Shown here: positions 52,805 through 61,515 of the stretch, piece by piece | Layout: each line of letters begins with the position of its first letter | How positions within the stretch are numbered: the first letter of the stretch is position 1 | Assembly (NCBI GenBank): GCA_964591455.1 | Contig: CAZQDZ010000012.1 | Span: 50,959 to 114,958, forward strand | Origin: RFSX01 sp964591455 | GTDB taxonomy: Bacteria > Bacteroidota > Bacteroidia > Chitinophagales > Saprospiraceae | Length of the DNA: 64,000 nt | Reading direction: 5' to 3' | Made by a program: the position numbers and the translations under genes | The notes under the pieces: model-generated | What the model was told of the DNA's origin: nothing | Database searches by the model: none | Seen by the model: the letters and a program-made list of their open reading frames with translations, nothing else

Positions 52805-53407
52805 ATGATATCTAAGAAATACCTTTTAATATTTATTCCAATTCTGTATACTACTATTCTATTTTCACAGGATAAAGAAATGGAAAAGGAAGTACCATTT
52901 TATTCTATTCCTGATGCTGCAGAATCATATACCCCAGCAAGTGTTGCTGCCCGAATGATTGAGGGATTGGGTTTTAGGTACAGATGGGCAACAGAAAACT
53001 TAACAGCACACGACCTTGCGTATGCCCCTGACAGCACAGCTAGAACCAGTATGCAGACCATGGAACATCTATTAGGTCTTTCTAATACAATATTAAATGC
53101 TGTAATGAATGTCCCTAATGCCCGATCTGATGAAGAACTTAACTGGGAAGAAATTAGGCTGCAAACTTTAAACAACTTTCAGCAAGCCAGTGAATTGCTT
53201 AGGGCAGATATAGATACAGATCTTAATGACCACAAGATTATATTCAAGAGAGGTGACAGGACGTCAGAATTTCCATTTTGGAATTTGATTAATGGTCCGA
53301 TAGCTGATGCCCTATGGCATTGTGGTCAAGTCGTTTCCTTCAGAAGAGCCAGTGGCAATCCTATGAATCCGAATGTAAATGTCTTTAGAGGTACAATTAG
53401 GGAATAG
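52805..53407 (+). CDS. exported DinB-like four-helix protein
   Basis: The start at 52805 (MISKKYLLIFIPILYTTILF, 200 residues) gives a signal peptide and fits the promoter just upstream. The mature protein resembles the DinB/YfiT-like putative metalloenzyme family: helices with 'MQTMEHLLGLSNTIL' and 'ADALWHCGQVVSFRRASGNP' carry the histidines that usually bind a metal. The family includes thiol transferases, but this exported version is uncharacterised. It is a single gene between two terminator/convergent ends. Confidence 0.75.
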   Translation: MISKKYLLIFIPILYTTILFSQDKEMEKEVPFYSIPDAAESYTPASVAARMIEGLGFRYRWATENLTAHDLAYAPDSTARTSMQTMEHLLGLSNTILNAVMNVPNARSDEELNWEEIRLQTLNNFQQASELLRADIDTDLNDHKIIFKRGDRTSEFPFWNLINGPIADALWHCGQVVSFRRASGNPMNPNVNVFRGTIRE

Positions 53408-53448
53408 TATATGGCCATTGTCTGAAAGCTAATAAGCTACAGCACAAA

Positions 53449-54231
53449 TTATTTTTTGTTAGACTTATTAAGGTAATTGACTAGCGCGCCAGACATAGAA
53501 GTAGATTCAGGAGATGGTGCTTTGATATTTATGGTCAATCCCTTATCCAATACAGCTTGGCTTGTTGTGTTGCCATATACTGCCATTCGCGTTTTGTTTT
53601 GCTTGAATTCTGGAAAGTTATCATAGAGAGACTGGATGCCTAGAGGACTAAAGAAAACCAGACAATCATATGTGATATCTTTTAAGTCAGATAAATCGCT
53701 GCTGACAGTTCTATACATCATCGCTTCTTGGAAGTCCACTTCTCTCTCTTTCAGATAGCTCACAACGTCTTTAGCGCCAAGATTAGAGCAAGGCAGGAGA
53801 TATTTTTCTTTTCCCTTATGCTTATTAAAAGCTGTTTCTAAATCTTGGATTTTACGTGTCCCTACAAATACCTTCCGCTTTCTATAGACAATGAACTTCT
53901 GAAGGTAATTAGCGATGGCTTCCGTAAGGCAGTAGTACTTAGTCTGCTGAGACATCTTCACCCTCATCTCTTCGCACATCCTGAAGAAATGCTCTATGGC
54001 ACCCTTACTCGTAAAGATTATGGTAGTATAGTCATCTGGGCGAAGTCTATTCTTTCTGAATTCCTTTTCTGTTACAGGCTCTACATGTATAAATGGGCGC
54101 CAGTCTATCTTGATACCCCATTTTTCCGCAATCTCAAAATATGGGGATCTCTCAGGCTTTGGCTGAGATATAAGTATAGAACTAATTTTACTAAACGATT
54201 CTTTGTTAATTTTTCCCCCTACTGAAGCCAT
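53449..54231 (-). CDS. hemD: uroporphyrinogen-III synthase
   Basis: HemD cyclises hydroxymethylbilane to uroporphyrinogen III on the way to heme and corrinoids. The 260-residue protein is divergent, as the family is, but shows the two-lobed pattern: 'SILISQPKPERSPYFEIAEK', 'TTIIFTSKGAIEHFF' and 'YDCLVFFSPLGIQSLYDNF', followed by 'RMAVYGNTTSQAVLDKG'. In Bacteroidota it is regularly paired with a DUF4271 membrane protein, as here, 24 bases upstream on the same strand. That neighbour adds confidence to the call. Confidence 0.88.
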   Translation of the reverse strand: MASVGGKINKESFSKISSILISQPKPERSPYFEIAEKWGIKIDWRPFIHVEPVTEKEFRKNRLRPDDYTTIIFTSKGAIEHFFRMCEEMRVKMSQQTKYYCLTEAIANYLQKFIVYRKRKVFVGTRKIQDLETAFNKHKGKEKYLLPCSNLGAKDVVSYLKEREVDFQEAMMYRTVSSDLSDLKDITYDCLVFFSPLGIQSLYDNFPEFKQNKTRMAVYGNTTSQAVLDKGLTINIKAPSPESTSMSGALVNYLNKSNKK

Positions 54232-54255
54232 AATAATAATCCACCTTTTTTTGAA

Positions 54256-55149
54256 TCAAATAAGGTCTCTAACGGCCGTGTAAATAAGTATCCACGGCGC
54301 GAATTCGAAGGCGCAAAAATAAAGAAAAAAATGGAAAAAATAACCATTCAACTGATTTTGACCTATCCTTAGTCCTTTATAATACCTTGATAATAAGGCA
54401 ATTACGAAGAAGAAGGATCCTGCTATTGCCAGAGATTTAATCCATTCAGGACGGCCAAAAAGCATGACAATATTGATACATAGGAGAATAATAGATAAAA
54501 TATTGTAGATGGAGATGATGGTAAAATCATACAGTTTGGATTGCTTTTGCAGATGATATATCCAACTTCCTATACCATTAACCAGGTGTTTTCCTACAAA
54601 GAAGATGATCACCCCACCGAGGAGCAGAAGGAAAAAATACTTCTGTGTATAATTAAGCACCTTGGTGATATATAAGTAAAGGAACAAAGCAGCATTGAGA
54701 AGGAATATGATATAGCCTAGTATATATGGAATGCTTTTGCCTCCATTCTCCTCATAACTTGTCAGCCGCATGAAGTTTTCGTTTGTAATAGATCGTAGGA
54801 GCACCAGTATATGGTCCTTCTTATGATATAGAAGGTAGGCAAGCATACATAATGAGACGACAATAATCCATAGTGGCAGATAACCCAATGAGATATCCTG
54901 CTCTGCTACCCTTGTACTAGAGACGGCCAGTCGTTCTATCTCTTCATATTGGTTTTTTCTAATAGGGATATGGGAAATGTTGAATGGATTATCTCCTTGT
55001 ATTTTGGTATTGATTACGGTGTCAGCTGGTGCTGATACGTTTTCCTTAGGGGGTTCAGGTGAAGAGCGGGAGATGGAGAAGGGATTGGATTTTTGTGCCA
55101 ATACATTAGTGGCAGTTAGCATTAGTAGTATGTGCAACAATATTCTCAC
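54256..55149 (-). CDS. DUF4271-family membrane protein
   Basis: The product has 297 residues and starts at GTG (55149), which alone gives a full signal peptide (MRILLHILLMLTATNVLAQ). A periplasmic segment (about 20-100) is followed by about seven membrane helices ('LPLWIIVVSLCMLAYLLY', 'LGYIIFLLNAALFLYLYI' and others). The order and position beside hemD mark it as DUF4271, a Bacteroidota family of unknown function. A full promoter (TTTG, 18 bases, TATCTTTG) ends four bases before the GTG. It is the first gene of the DUF4271-hemD unit. Confidence 0.85.
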   Translation of the reverse strand: MRILLHILLMLTATNVLAQKSNPFSISRSSPEPPKENVSAPADTVINTKIQGDNPFNISHIPIRKNQYEEIERLAVSSTRVAEQDISLGYLPLWIIVVSLCMLAYLLYHKKDHILVLLRSITNENFMRLTSYEENGGKSIPYILGYIIFLLNAALFLYLYITKVLNYTQKYFFLLLLGGVIIFFVGKHLVNGIGSWIYHLQKQSKLYDFTIISIYNILSIILLCINIVMLFGRPEWIKSLAIAGSFFFVIALLSRYYKGLRIGQNQLNGYFFHFFLYFCAFEFAPWILIYTAVRDLI

Positions 55150-55153
55150 GACA

Positions 55154-55183
55154 CAAAGATACTAAGCCTGCCCTTACTGCAAA
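55154..55183 (-). promoter_or_regulatory. promoter of DUF4271-hemD
   Basis: On the minus strand TTTG (55183-55180), an 18-base spacer and TATCTTTG (55161-55154) closely match the Bacteroidota consensus. The -7 box ends four bases before the GTG start, so the transcript should begin at or beside the start codon. Confidence 0.65.
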
Positions 55184-55260
55184 CAAGATGTTAATGTATC
55201 TTGAATGTAAAGCGATTGCCTCGGCATACTCTTTCAGATAACCTTACATTTATAACATAG

Positions 55261-56565
55261 ATGGGTTCTATCAGAGGCATATTATTATTAGGTACTACAG
55301 CGATTATCGGCTTGCTGGTGTTCCAAGGATTTTGGCTAGTCAAATCTTGGAACCTCCAGGAAGAAGATTTTCACTACAACGTCACCAAAGTTTTGCACTC
55401 AGTGGCCTCCAAGATTGCATCCCATAACGAGACAGAGCTACCTAAGTCAAAACTGATTACTAGACAGTCCTCCAATTTCTACTCAGTTAATATCAATAGT
55501 GCCATAGATGCTAATATCCTAGAGGACTACCTGGTTAGGGAGTTTACAGATGCTTCACTGACAATCGACTTTGAATATGCGGTATACGACTGCGCCAATG
55601 ACGAATATTTGTATAGTAACTTTTGTAATCTCTCAGAGCAAACCAAAGATGAAGGCATCAGTGTCAGTCATCCCAAGTTTGAAGACTTGATTTATTACTT
55701 CGTGGTGAAGTTTCCTTCCAGATCTAGTCTCCTAATTAAAGATTTGCAGATTCCACTTCTTTTTAGTTTGCTTACGATTCTGTCCATACTCTCCTTTATG
55801 TATGCTATATGGGTTATTCTGAGACAGCAGCAGATGACAGATTTACAAAAGGATTTTATTAATAATATGACCCATGAATTCAAAACTCCGATTTCTTCTA
55901 TAAAGTTGGCTTCTGATTATCTTATAAAAGATGAGCGCATAGCCAATGATAATAGGCTTAGTAAATACAGCGATATTATAAGACAACAAAATTCTCGACT
56001 CAATCACCAAGTGGAAAAAGTACTCAACATTGCTAGACTAGAGAAAGACCAGTTTAAGCTCAATAAGCAGGTGCTGGCTATCAAAGAATTAGTACAACAA
56101 ATTATAGAACAAGAAAGGATAAAAGTAGAAGAACAGGGCGGTGTTATCAGTTCTACCTTCCCCGATGAGGATTTTTATATCTCAGCTGATAAGTTACACC
56201 TGACTAATGTTATATCTAATATCGTAGATAATGCTATGAAGTATAGTAGTGATAAACCAGATATAAGTGTTGTCATTGTTCATGACAAGAAGCACCTCCA
56301 ATTATCTATTGCGGATAAGGGTATAGGAATAAATAAAGATGAACTGAAAAAGATATTTAATAAATTTTTTCGTGTCTCTACTGGTGACGTCCACAATGTC
56401 AAGGGATTTGGCTTAGGCCTCTTTTATGTAAAGAATATATGTGATGCACATGGATGGCAGATACATCTGGATTCGAAAGTGGGAGAGGGGACTGTTGTTA
56501 CGATAGATATGCCAGTCGAATATAAAAAAAGCGTTCCTGAAGTTTTAACTTCACAGAAAACATGA
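55261..56565 (+). CDS. sensor histidine kinase
   Basis: The product has 434 residues with membrane helices at about 5-26 and 160-184 enclosing a periplasmic sensor of about 135 residues. The phospho-acceptor is His205 in 'NNMTHEFKTPISSIKL'. The ATPase has the N box 'NVISNIVDNAMKYS', G1 'ADKGIGI' and G2 'GFGLGLFYVKNI'. There is no HAMP domain between the second helix and the H box. The signal is unknown. It overlaps the response regulator gene by four bases (ATGA), so the two are translationally coupled. Confidence 0.95.
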   Translation: MGSIRGILLLGTTAIIGLLVFQGFWLVKSWNLQEEDFHYNVTKVLHSVASKIASHNETELPKSKLITRQSSNFYSVNINSAIDANILEDYLVREFTDASLTIDFEYAVYDCANDEYLYSNFCNLSEQTKDEGISVSHPKFEDLIYYFVVKFPSRSSLLIKDLQIPLLFSLLTILSILSFMYAIWVILRQQQMTDLQKDFINNMTHEFKTPISSIKLASDYLIKDERIANDNRLSKYSDIIRQQNSRLNHQVEKVLNIARLEKDQFKLNKQVLAIKELVQQIIEQERIKVEEQGGVISSTFPDEDFYISADKLHLTNVISNIVDNAMKYSSDKPDISVVIVHDKKHLQLSIADKGIGINKDELKKIFNKFFRVSTGDVHNVKGFGLGLFYVKNICDAHGWQIHLDSKVGEGTVVTIDMPVEYKKSVPEVLTSQKT

Positions 56566-57248
56566 GTAAGCCACATATACTATACGTTGAAGATGATGAG
56601 ACACTTAGTTTTGTTACTAAGGATAATCTGGAGATGAATGGCTTCAGGGTAACCCATGCTAAGGATGGTCGTGAGGCAGTTAGTATTTTCAAAAAGGATA
56701 TTTTTGATTTATGTCTCGTGGATGTGATGTTACCATATCAAGATGGGTATTCTGTGGTGGAAGAGATTAGAAGTCGACATTCTGAGATTCCAATATTGTT
56801 TTTGACGGCCAAGTCACTAAAGGAAGATAAAATACAAGGGCTAAAGCTCGGGGCTGATGATTATATCACTAAGCCTTTTTCCATAGAAGAATTGATACTA
56901 AAGATAAATGTGTTCTTGCGCAGGAAGTATATCGTCGGTACTATGGAATTATCGGTGCTCAAAGTAGGCAAATATGTCCTTGACCATGATAACCTACAAC
57001 TCAATACAGATGGGCAGACCGATCAAATGACTAAAAAAGAAGCTGACCTCCTAAAGCTATTAATTCAGAACAAGAATAAGATTGTCGAGAGAAGCACCAT
57101 CCTAGAACGGTTGTGGGGAGAGAACGATTATTTTATGGGCAGGAGCATGGATGTATTTATAAGTCGGCTTAGAAAATACCTGAAGCAGGATGAGACTATC
57201 AGTATAGAGAATATACATGGTGTCGGATTTCGTCTTAATGAAAAGTAA
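56562..57248 (+). CDS. OmpR-family response regulator
   Basis: The product has 228 residues. The receiver domain (1-120) has acidic pocket E10-D11-D12, phospho-acceptor Asp54 ('LVDVMLPYQDG') and the conserved Lys in 'DDYITKPFSIEEL'. A winged-helix DNA-binding domain (about 133-226) ends with 'VDVFISRLRKYLKQDETISI' and 'IHGVGFRLNEK'. It is the partner of the histidine kinase that overlaps its start. Targets are not evident from the window. Confidence 0.96.
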   Translation: MSKPHILYVEDDETLSFVTKDNLEMNGFRVTHAKDGREAVSIFKKDIFDLCLVDVMLPYQDGYSVVEEIRSRHSEIPILFLTAKSLKEDKIQGLKLGADDYITKPFSIEELILKINVFLRRKYIVGTMELSVLKVGKYVLDHDNLQLNTDGQTDQMTKKEADLLKLLIQNKNKIVERSTILERLWGENDYFMGRSMDVFISRLRKYLKQDETISIENIHGVGFRLNEK

Positions 57249-57303
57249 CCATTATTTTAACACTTTGACGAGGAAGTGTATTTTTACCATAACTTCATGA
57301 CTT

Positions 57304-57714
57304 ATGAATCTTGAACCGTATATATCAGTTGCAGGCGTTGGCCCCTTGTTTAAACTAGTCACTTCTAAGACCAACGGGCTGGTCCTTCAGAATATAGAAG
57401 ATGGTAAATCTAAATTCTATTCAGTAAGAAAAAACCAGTTTACACCTCTGGGAACTGTTGCGGTGTATACTTTGGGTGGCACCACCCCTTTGTCAGACGT
57501 TATGCAGTCAATGCAAGATAAGCTCGCTACACACCCTCCTGTATCCACAAAGGCTGAAAAGCATGAAATAGAGGAATACTTCGAAACCATACTGCCTGAT
57601 TACGATGAAGATCGAGTGCCCTTAAAGGATATGAAGAAAATCATCAAATGGTTTACCTTCCTGAAAGACCGTAGCTTACTAGATGAAACAACAGCTTCAA
57701 CAGAAGAAGAATAG
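57304..57714 (+). CDS. DUF5606-family protein
   Basis: The product has 136 residues, cytoplasmic. The N-terminus 'YISVAGVGPLFKLVTSKTNG' and the segment 'SKFYSVRKNQFTPLGTVAVYT' match the Bacteroidota family DUF5606, which has an N-terminal SH3-like fold and a helical end ('LPDYDEDRVPLKDMKKIIKW'). Function is unknown. It follows the response regulator by 55 bases on the same strand but need not be in the same operon; a TATTTTTA box lies about 17 bases upstream of the ATG. Confidence 0.88.
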   Translation: MNLEPYISVAGVGPLFKLVTSKTNGLVLQNIEDGKSKFYSVRKNQFTPLGTVAVYTLGGTTPLSDVMQSMQDKLATHPPVSTKAEKHEIEEYFETILPDYDEDRVPLKDMKKIIKWFTFLKDRSLLDETTASTEEE

Positions 57715-57743
57715 CAAAATAACTCTATTAAAGGCGGTAAAGG

Positions 57744-57872
57744 CTATCCTACCTGATTACCAGCGTGGTTATATACGTAAATCAACAGGATAGCAAATAG
57801 GATAAATGCAACCATTAATTGACCAAGGCAAGCGCCTTTCTTTCCCCAATTCTGATTTTGGCCTTCAGACAT
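57744..57872 (-). CDS. possible 42-residue membrane peptide
   Basis: An ATG frame on the minus strand encodes 'MSEGQNQNWGKKGACLGQL' followed by a membrane helix (about 19-35) and a short polar tail with the sequence YNHAGNQVG. The polar-helix-polar layout and regular codon use look like a real small membrane protein. It faces the DUF5606 gene, its stop lying 30 bases from that gene's stop. No Shine-Dalgarno or clear promoter is seen, and no family is recognised. The remaining bases to 58020 show no other element. Confidence 0.45.
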   Translation of the reverse strand: MSEGQNQNWGKKGACLGQLMVAFILFAILLIYVYNHAGNQVG

Positions 57873-58020
57873 CTGATACAGTGATTCTAGTGATCAAGAA
57901 TAAAATGCAAATAAAGGCAAAATATGTGTTTTGGACTTAAGAAAAGTAGAATTACTTAAAACTGAGGATGCTTTCTTATTTTAGTATACTTCTTTATTCC
58001 AAATCATTAACTCAGTCGTT

Positions 58021-61000
58021 ATGTTCAGAAAACAATGTTATCTGCTTTTATCACTTGTCTTGATAGTGAACCTTCATGGTCAACAATTAGACTTTGAACC
58101 CGTATTTACTCATCGAGACAATTCACTATCATATAGGACAGTAGATTTTAATAATGATGGTATCTCAGATATTTTTGGTGAAAGCCCTGATGGATTTGAG
58201 CTGTATATGGGTATTGGAGACGGTGCTTATAGCCATAACGAACTCATTTCATTTGATAGAGAATCCTCCTTCGCATTTGAGTTAGGCGCCTTCGAGTTGG
58301 TGGATGTGGATAATGACGGAGATAAGGATGTCATCTATATCGGTGCAGGAGGGGACCTGCGTGGTGTTAATTGGTATGAGAACATAGGCGGCACAGAATT
58401 AATTTACAGAGAAGAAATCACCTCTCAATTTGGCGGATTGAGTTCTCCGCGCATGGCTGTTGCAGACCTCGATAATGATGGGGATGAAGACCTTGTCATG
58501 ACTGTCGCTTCGGGATTTGATGGATTGATGTTAGCAATCTACTTTGAGGGAGGCAGTTTTGAGGTGAGGACGATATTCGAAGACAGCGACGATTTTTTTA
58601 ATGATCTGATCTTAGAAGATGTAGAAGGAGATGGTGATATAGATATTATAGGTGCAGATGGCAGTACGGTTAGCGTTTACACTCAGTCTAATGATATGTT
58701 TGAGTTTGCGTATGAAGCTCGCCTTGGTGTTAATGGAACTCAGGTATTAGGTAATGATTCTGATGGTAACCTTCAAGTATATGGGACATCGGGTCGGACA
58801 CTTATATTGTACACGCTAGATGAGTCTGGATTATTAAACGAAGAAACTGTCTTTGCAGAGGGCAATAATGGAGATACAAGATATTTTCTATATGATCATG
58901 GGTCAGATGGAGATTTAGATATTTTTCATGGAACAGGTGTTAGCACTGCTGTCTTTTTTATTGAAAATATACAAGGTGCTTATGTAGATCCCGTGGTTGT
59001 CGCTCATCTGAGAAATGGAATGACTGCTGGAGGGGTTTTATTTCAAGAAGATGAACCCGACAAGATGATATTTTTCGGTTCGCAGACTTTTGCGCTTGGC
59101 GTGTTGTCAGGTATAGATGGTTCTGAAGAATTCAGCTTGGATGTACTGACAGGTTTGATTATTTCTGATCATTTAAAGTTGTCCCCAATAACCCCAGATG
59201 ATAACCTGGAAATAATGCACATTGTCGAAAATCATATTGTCTATACTGATTATGAAGATATACCTAGAACAAAAACTCTGTTTAGTGCTGATGTAATAAT
59301 CAATGATGCCCTTCTTAGTGACCTTAATGGAGATGGCGAAGAAGATTTAATAGTCCTTCTCAGTGCTGACGCATCTCCACAAACAGACACCACACTGGTG
59401 TGGTATGAAGGGAGTCAACCTCCTTTCGATAATCCCCAACTTATACTAGCAGACGAATTTGATGTAGAGGCCATATTGTCTCATGATTTCGATAATGATG
59501 GTGATATAGATATTGTCGCCCTCACTAATAATCAATCCCCTTTTCTTTTTACTAATGATGGAAGTGGACAGTTTGATGAAGAAAGTCTTCCTGCAAGTCG
59601 GAGTGATGATGGAAAGTTGTTAGATGTCGACATGGATGGATTTATGGATGTTCTAGGCTGGGATTACGGCGGGAGTCTACAATATCTTAGAAATAACACA
59701 ATGGGCTCTTTCGAAAGACGTGTCTTGCTGGGCTCATCTAATCGTTGCTTTAATGCGGATGGCGTAGATTTTGATGCTGATGGAGATTTAGATTTTGTGG
59801 CTCAGTTTGTAGAAGGGGATGGTCTAAGACTCTTTGTTAATGATAACAATGAATTTACAGAAGTCACTTTAGACCCAGATTACTTTGGTCCTGTACTTGG
59901 GGTCCCTAATATCGAGGGTGTCGCTACAGGATTTCTATTGTCACCCTTAAGTTATAACCTAATCCAAAGTGATTTTTCGCTACAAAGCATGGCATTAGAT
60001 GCTGAACTATTTATTCAGCAAGCAGTTATTGGTCCTTTTAATGACCGCTCAGGTTTAGAGCTTGTAGTAGAGACAGAGGAAGGCATCTACGTGACTGAGA
60101 CTTCATTTGGAGGTTTTGATTGTCCTTTTATAAGTCTTAATATCGGGGACCCTTGTGATGATAACAATCCCAATACTATAAATGATTTGGTCTTGAGTAA
60201 CTGTATTTGCCAAGGTGAGTCAAGTGTGGTAGATGCAGATGGAGATGGTGTTTTTTCTGATGAAGATTGTGATGACAATAATCCAGATGTATTTCCGGGG
60301 GCAAGTGAAATTTGTAATGGAATAGATGATAATTGTGACGGTGGTATCGATGAGAATCTCACTCAAATATCGCAATATAGAGATGATGACGGAGATGGAT
60401 TTGGAGCGGGCAATATAGTTATTGATTGTATGGTATTACCGGGCCACGTGACCAACAATGCAGATTGTAACGATAATAATTCGGACATTAATCCTAATGC
60501 AATTGAAATTCCGAATAATGGAATAGATGATGATTGCAATGGCATGGTTGATGATGTGCCAGGACAGTTTCCGTTTAGAGAAATTGGAGACCTGGTAGCG
60601 ATAGATGGAAATGGTAACTACCTTTCTGACCAGGAGCAAGTGACAGTCATTGGTGTCGTGCATACGCCTAATTTCTTAGCACCAAGTAATCTATTATTTT
60701 CCATTATAGATGATAACAGAGATGGATTGTTTGTGTTCGAATTTGGTAATGACATAAACTTTGATCCAGAGGCCGGTGATAGGATAGAGGTGCAAGGTGC
60801 ATTGAGCCAGTTCAATGGGATATTAGAGATCATTCCAGAAAGCATAATCATAAGGGCTAGAAATGAACCATTGTTTGTGCCTAGAGAGGTAAGCGATTTG
60901 ACTGAAGAGACAGAAGCAGATGTCATAGAAATAAGAGATGTCGAATTGCTGAATCCACAAGACTGGTTGGGTGATGGGTCTAGCTTCAATGTTGTCTTTA

Positions 61001-61431
61001 CGGATGGCAGCAATATCCATGCATCTAGAATATATACAAATACATATTGGTCTAACCAGCCAGCACCCGTAGGTAGGCTAAGCGTTAGAGGCATCGGTGG
61101 ACAATTCGATACGGATAGTCCTTTCTTTGATAATTATATGATATCCCCACGCTGGGAATCTGATATAGACTTTTTGTCGAATGTATCAGATGAAAAAGAA
61201 AGCACCGTTCGAGTCTATCCTAATCCGACAAGCAGGTATGTTCATATCGAGTCATCTGACGTATATACACAAGCGATGGTTTATAGTATGGCAGGTTCTA
61301 ATCTGATAGATTATAATGATTCAGAGATTACCCAATTAGACCTTAATGAATTAAATGCTGGTATTTATATTATTGAGTTCTATACGAGTTCAGGACAATC
61401 AGTTGTCACTAAGATTGCCTTACTAGATTGA
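58021..61431 (+). CDS. FG-GAP/VCBS repeat protein with MopE motifs, OB-fold domain and T9SS signal
   Basis: The product has 1136 residues. A signal peptide (1-20, LHGQ) leads to a long beta-propeller-like region (about 25-700) of FG-GAP/VCBS repeats with calcium-binding loops such as 'DVDNDGDKDVI', 'DLDNDGDEDLVM' and 'DFDNDGDIDIVALT'. Residues about 737-845 have MopE-type metal-binding repeats ('DCDDNNPDVFPGASEICNG', 'IDDDCNGMVDD'). Then comes an OB-fold-like domain (about 850-1045, 'VTVIGVVHTPNF', 'GDRIEVQGALSQFNG'), and finally a T9SS type A sorting domain ('VRVYPNPTSRYVHIES'). It would be a secreted, calcium-binding surface protein. A strong terminator follows. Confidence 0.92.
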   Translation: MFRKQCYLLLSLVLIVNLHGQQLDFEPVFTHRDNSLSYRTVDFNNDGISDIFGESPDGFELYMGIGDGAYSHNELISFDRESSFAFELGAFELVDVDNDGDKDVIYIGAGGDLRGVNWYENIGGTELIYREEITSQFGGLSSPRMAVADLDNDGDEDLVMTVASGFDGLMLAIYFEGGSFEVRTIFEDSDDFFNDLILEDVEGDGDIDIIGADGSTVSVYTQSNDMFEFAYEARLGVNGTQVLGNDSDGNLQVYGTSGRTLILYTLDESGLLNEETVFAEGNNGDTRYFLYDHGSDGDLDIFHGTGVSTAVFFIENIQGAYVDPVVVAHLRNGMTAGGVLFQEDEPDKMIFFGSQTFALGVLSGIDGSEEFSLDVLTGLIISDHLKLSPITPDDNLEIMHIVENHIVYTDYEDIPRTKTLFSADVIINDALLSDLNGDGEEDLIVLLSADASPQTDTTLVWYEGSQPPFDNPQLILADEFDVEAILSHDFDNDGDIDIVALTNNQSPFLFTNDGSGQFDEESLPASRSDDGKLLDVDMDGFMDVLGWDYGGSLQYLRNNTMGSFERRVLLGSSNRCFNADGVDFDADGDLDFVAQFVEGDGLRLFVNDNNEFTEVTLDPDYFGPVLGVPNIEGVATGFLLSPLSYNLIQSDFSLQSMALDAELFIQQAVIGPFNDRSGLELVVETEEGIYVTETSFGGFDCPFISLNIGDPCDDNNPNTINDLVLSNCICQGESSVVDADGDGVFSDEDCDDNNPDVFPGASEICNGIDDNCDGGIDENLTQISQYRDDDGDGFGAGNIVIDCMVLPGHVTNNADCNDNNSDINPNAIEIPNNGIDDDCNGMVDDVPGQFPFREIGDLVAIDGNGNYLSDQEQVTVIGVVHTPNFLAPSNLLFSIIDDNRDGLFVFEFGNDINFDPEAGDRIEVQGALSQFNGILEIIPESIIIRARNEPLFVPREVSDLTEETEADVIEIRDVELLNPQDWLGDGSSFNVVFTDGSNIHASRIYTNTYWSNQPAPVGRLSVRGIGGQFDTDSPFFDNYMISPRWESDIDFLSNVSDEKESTVRVYPNPTSRYVHIESSDVYTQAMVYSMAGSNLIDYNDSEITQLDLNELNAGIYIIEFYTSSGQSVVTKIALLD

Positions 61432-61455
61432 TTTCATTCTCTCAGTAAAATAATA

Positions 61456-61486
61456 AAAGCCCATCCTTAACAAGGATGGGCTTTCT
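61456..61486. terminator. bidirectional terminator
   Basis: A perfect 13-bp stem AAAGCCCATCCTT / AAGGATGGGCTTT with a three-base loop lies between the convergent FG-GAP and VWA genes. A-rich and T-rich flanks suit both strands. Confidence 0.9.
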
Positions 61487-61515
61487 AATGAAAAGTTGTA
61501 TTTATAATCTATTGG

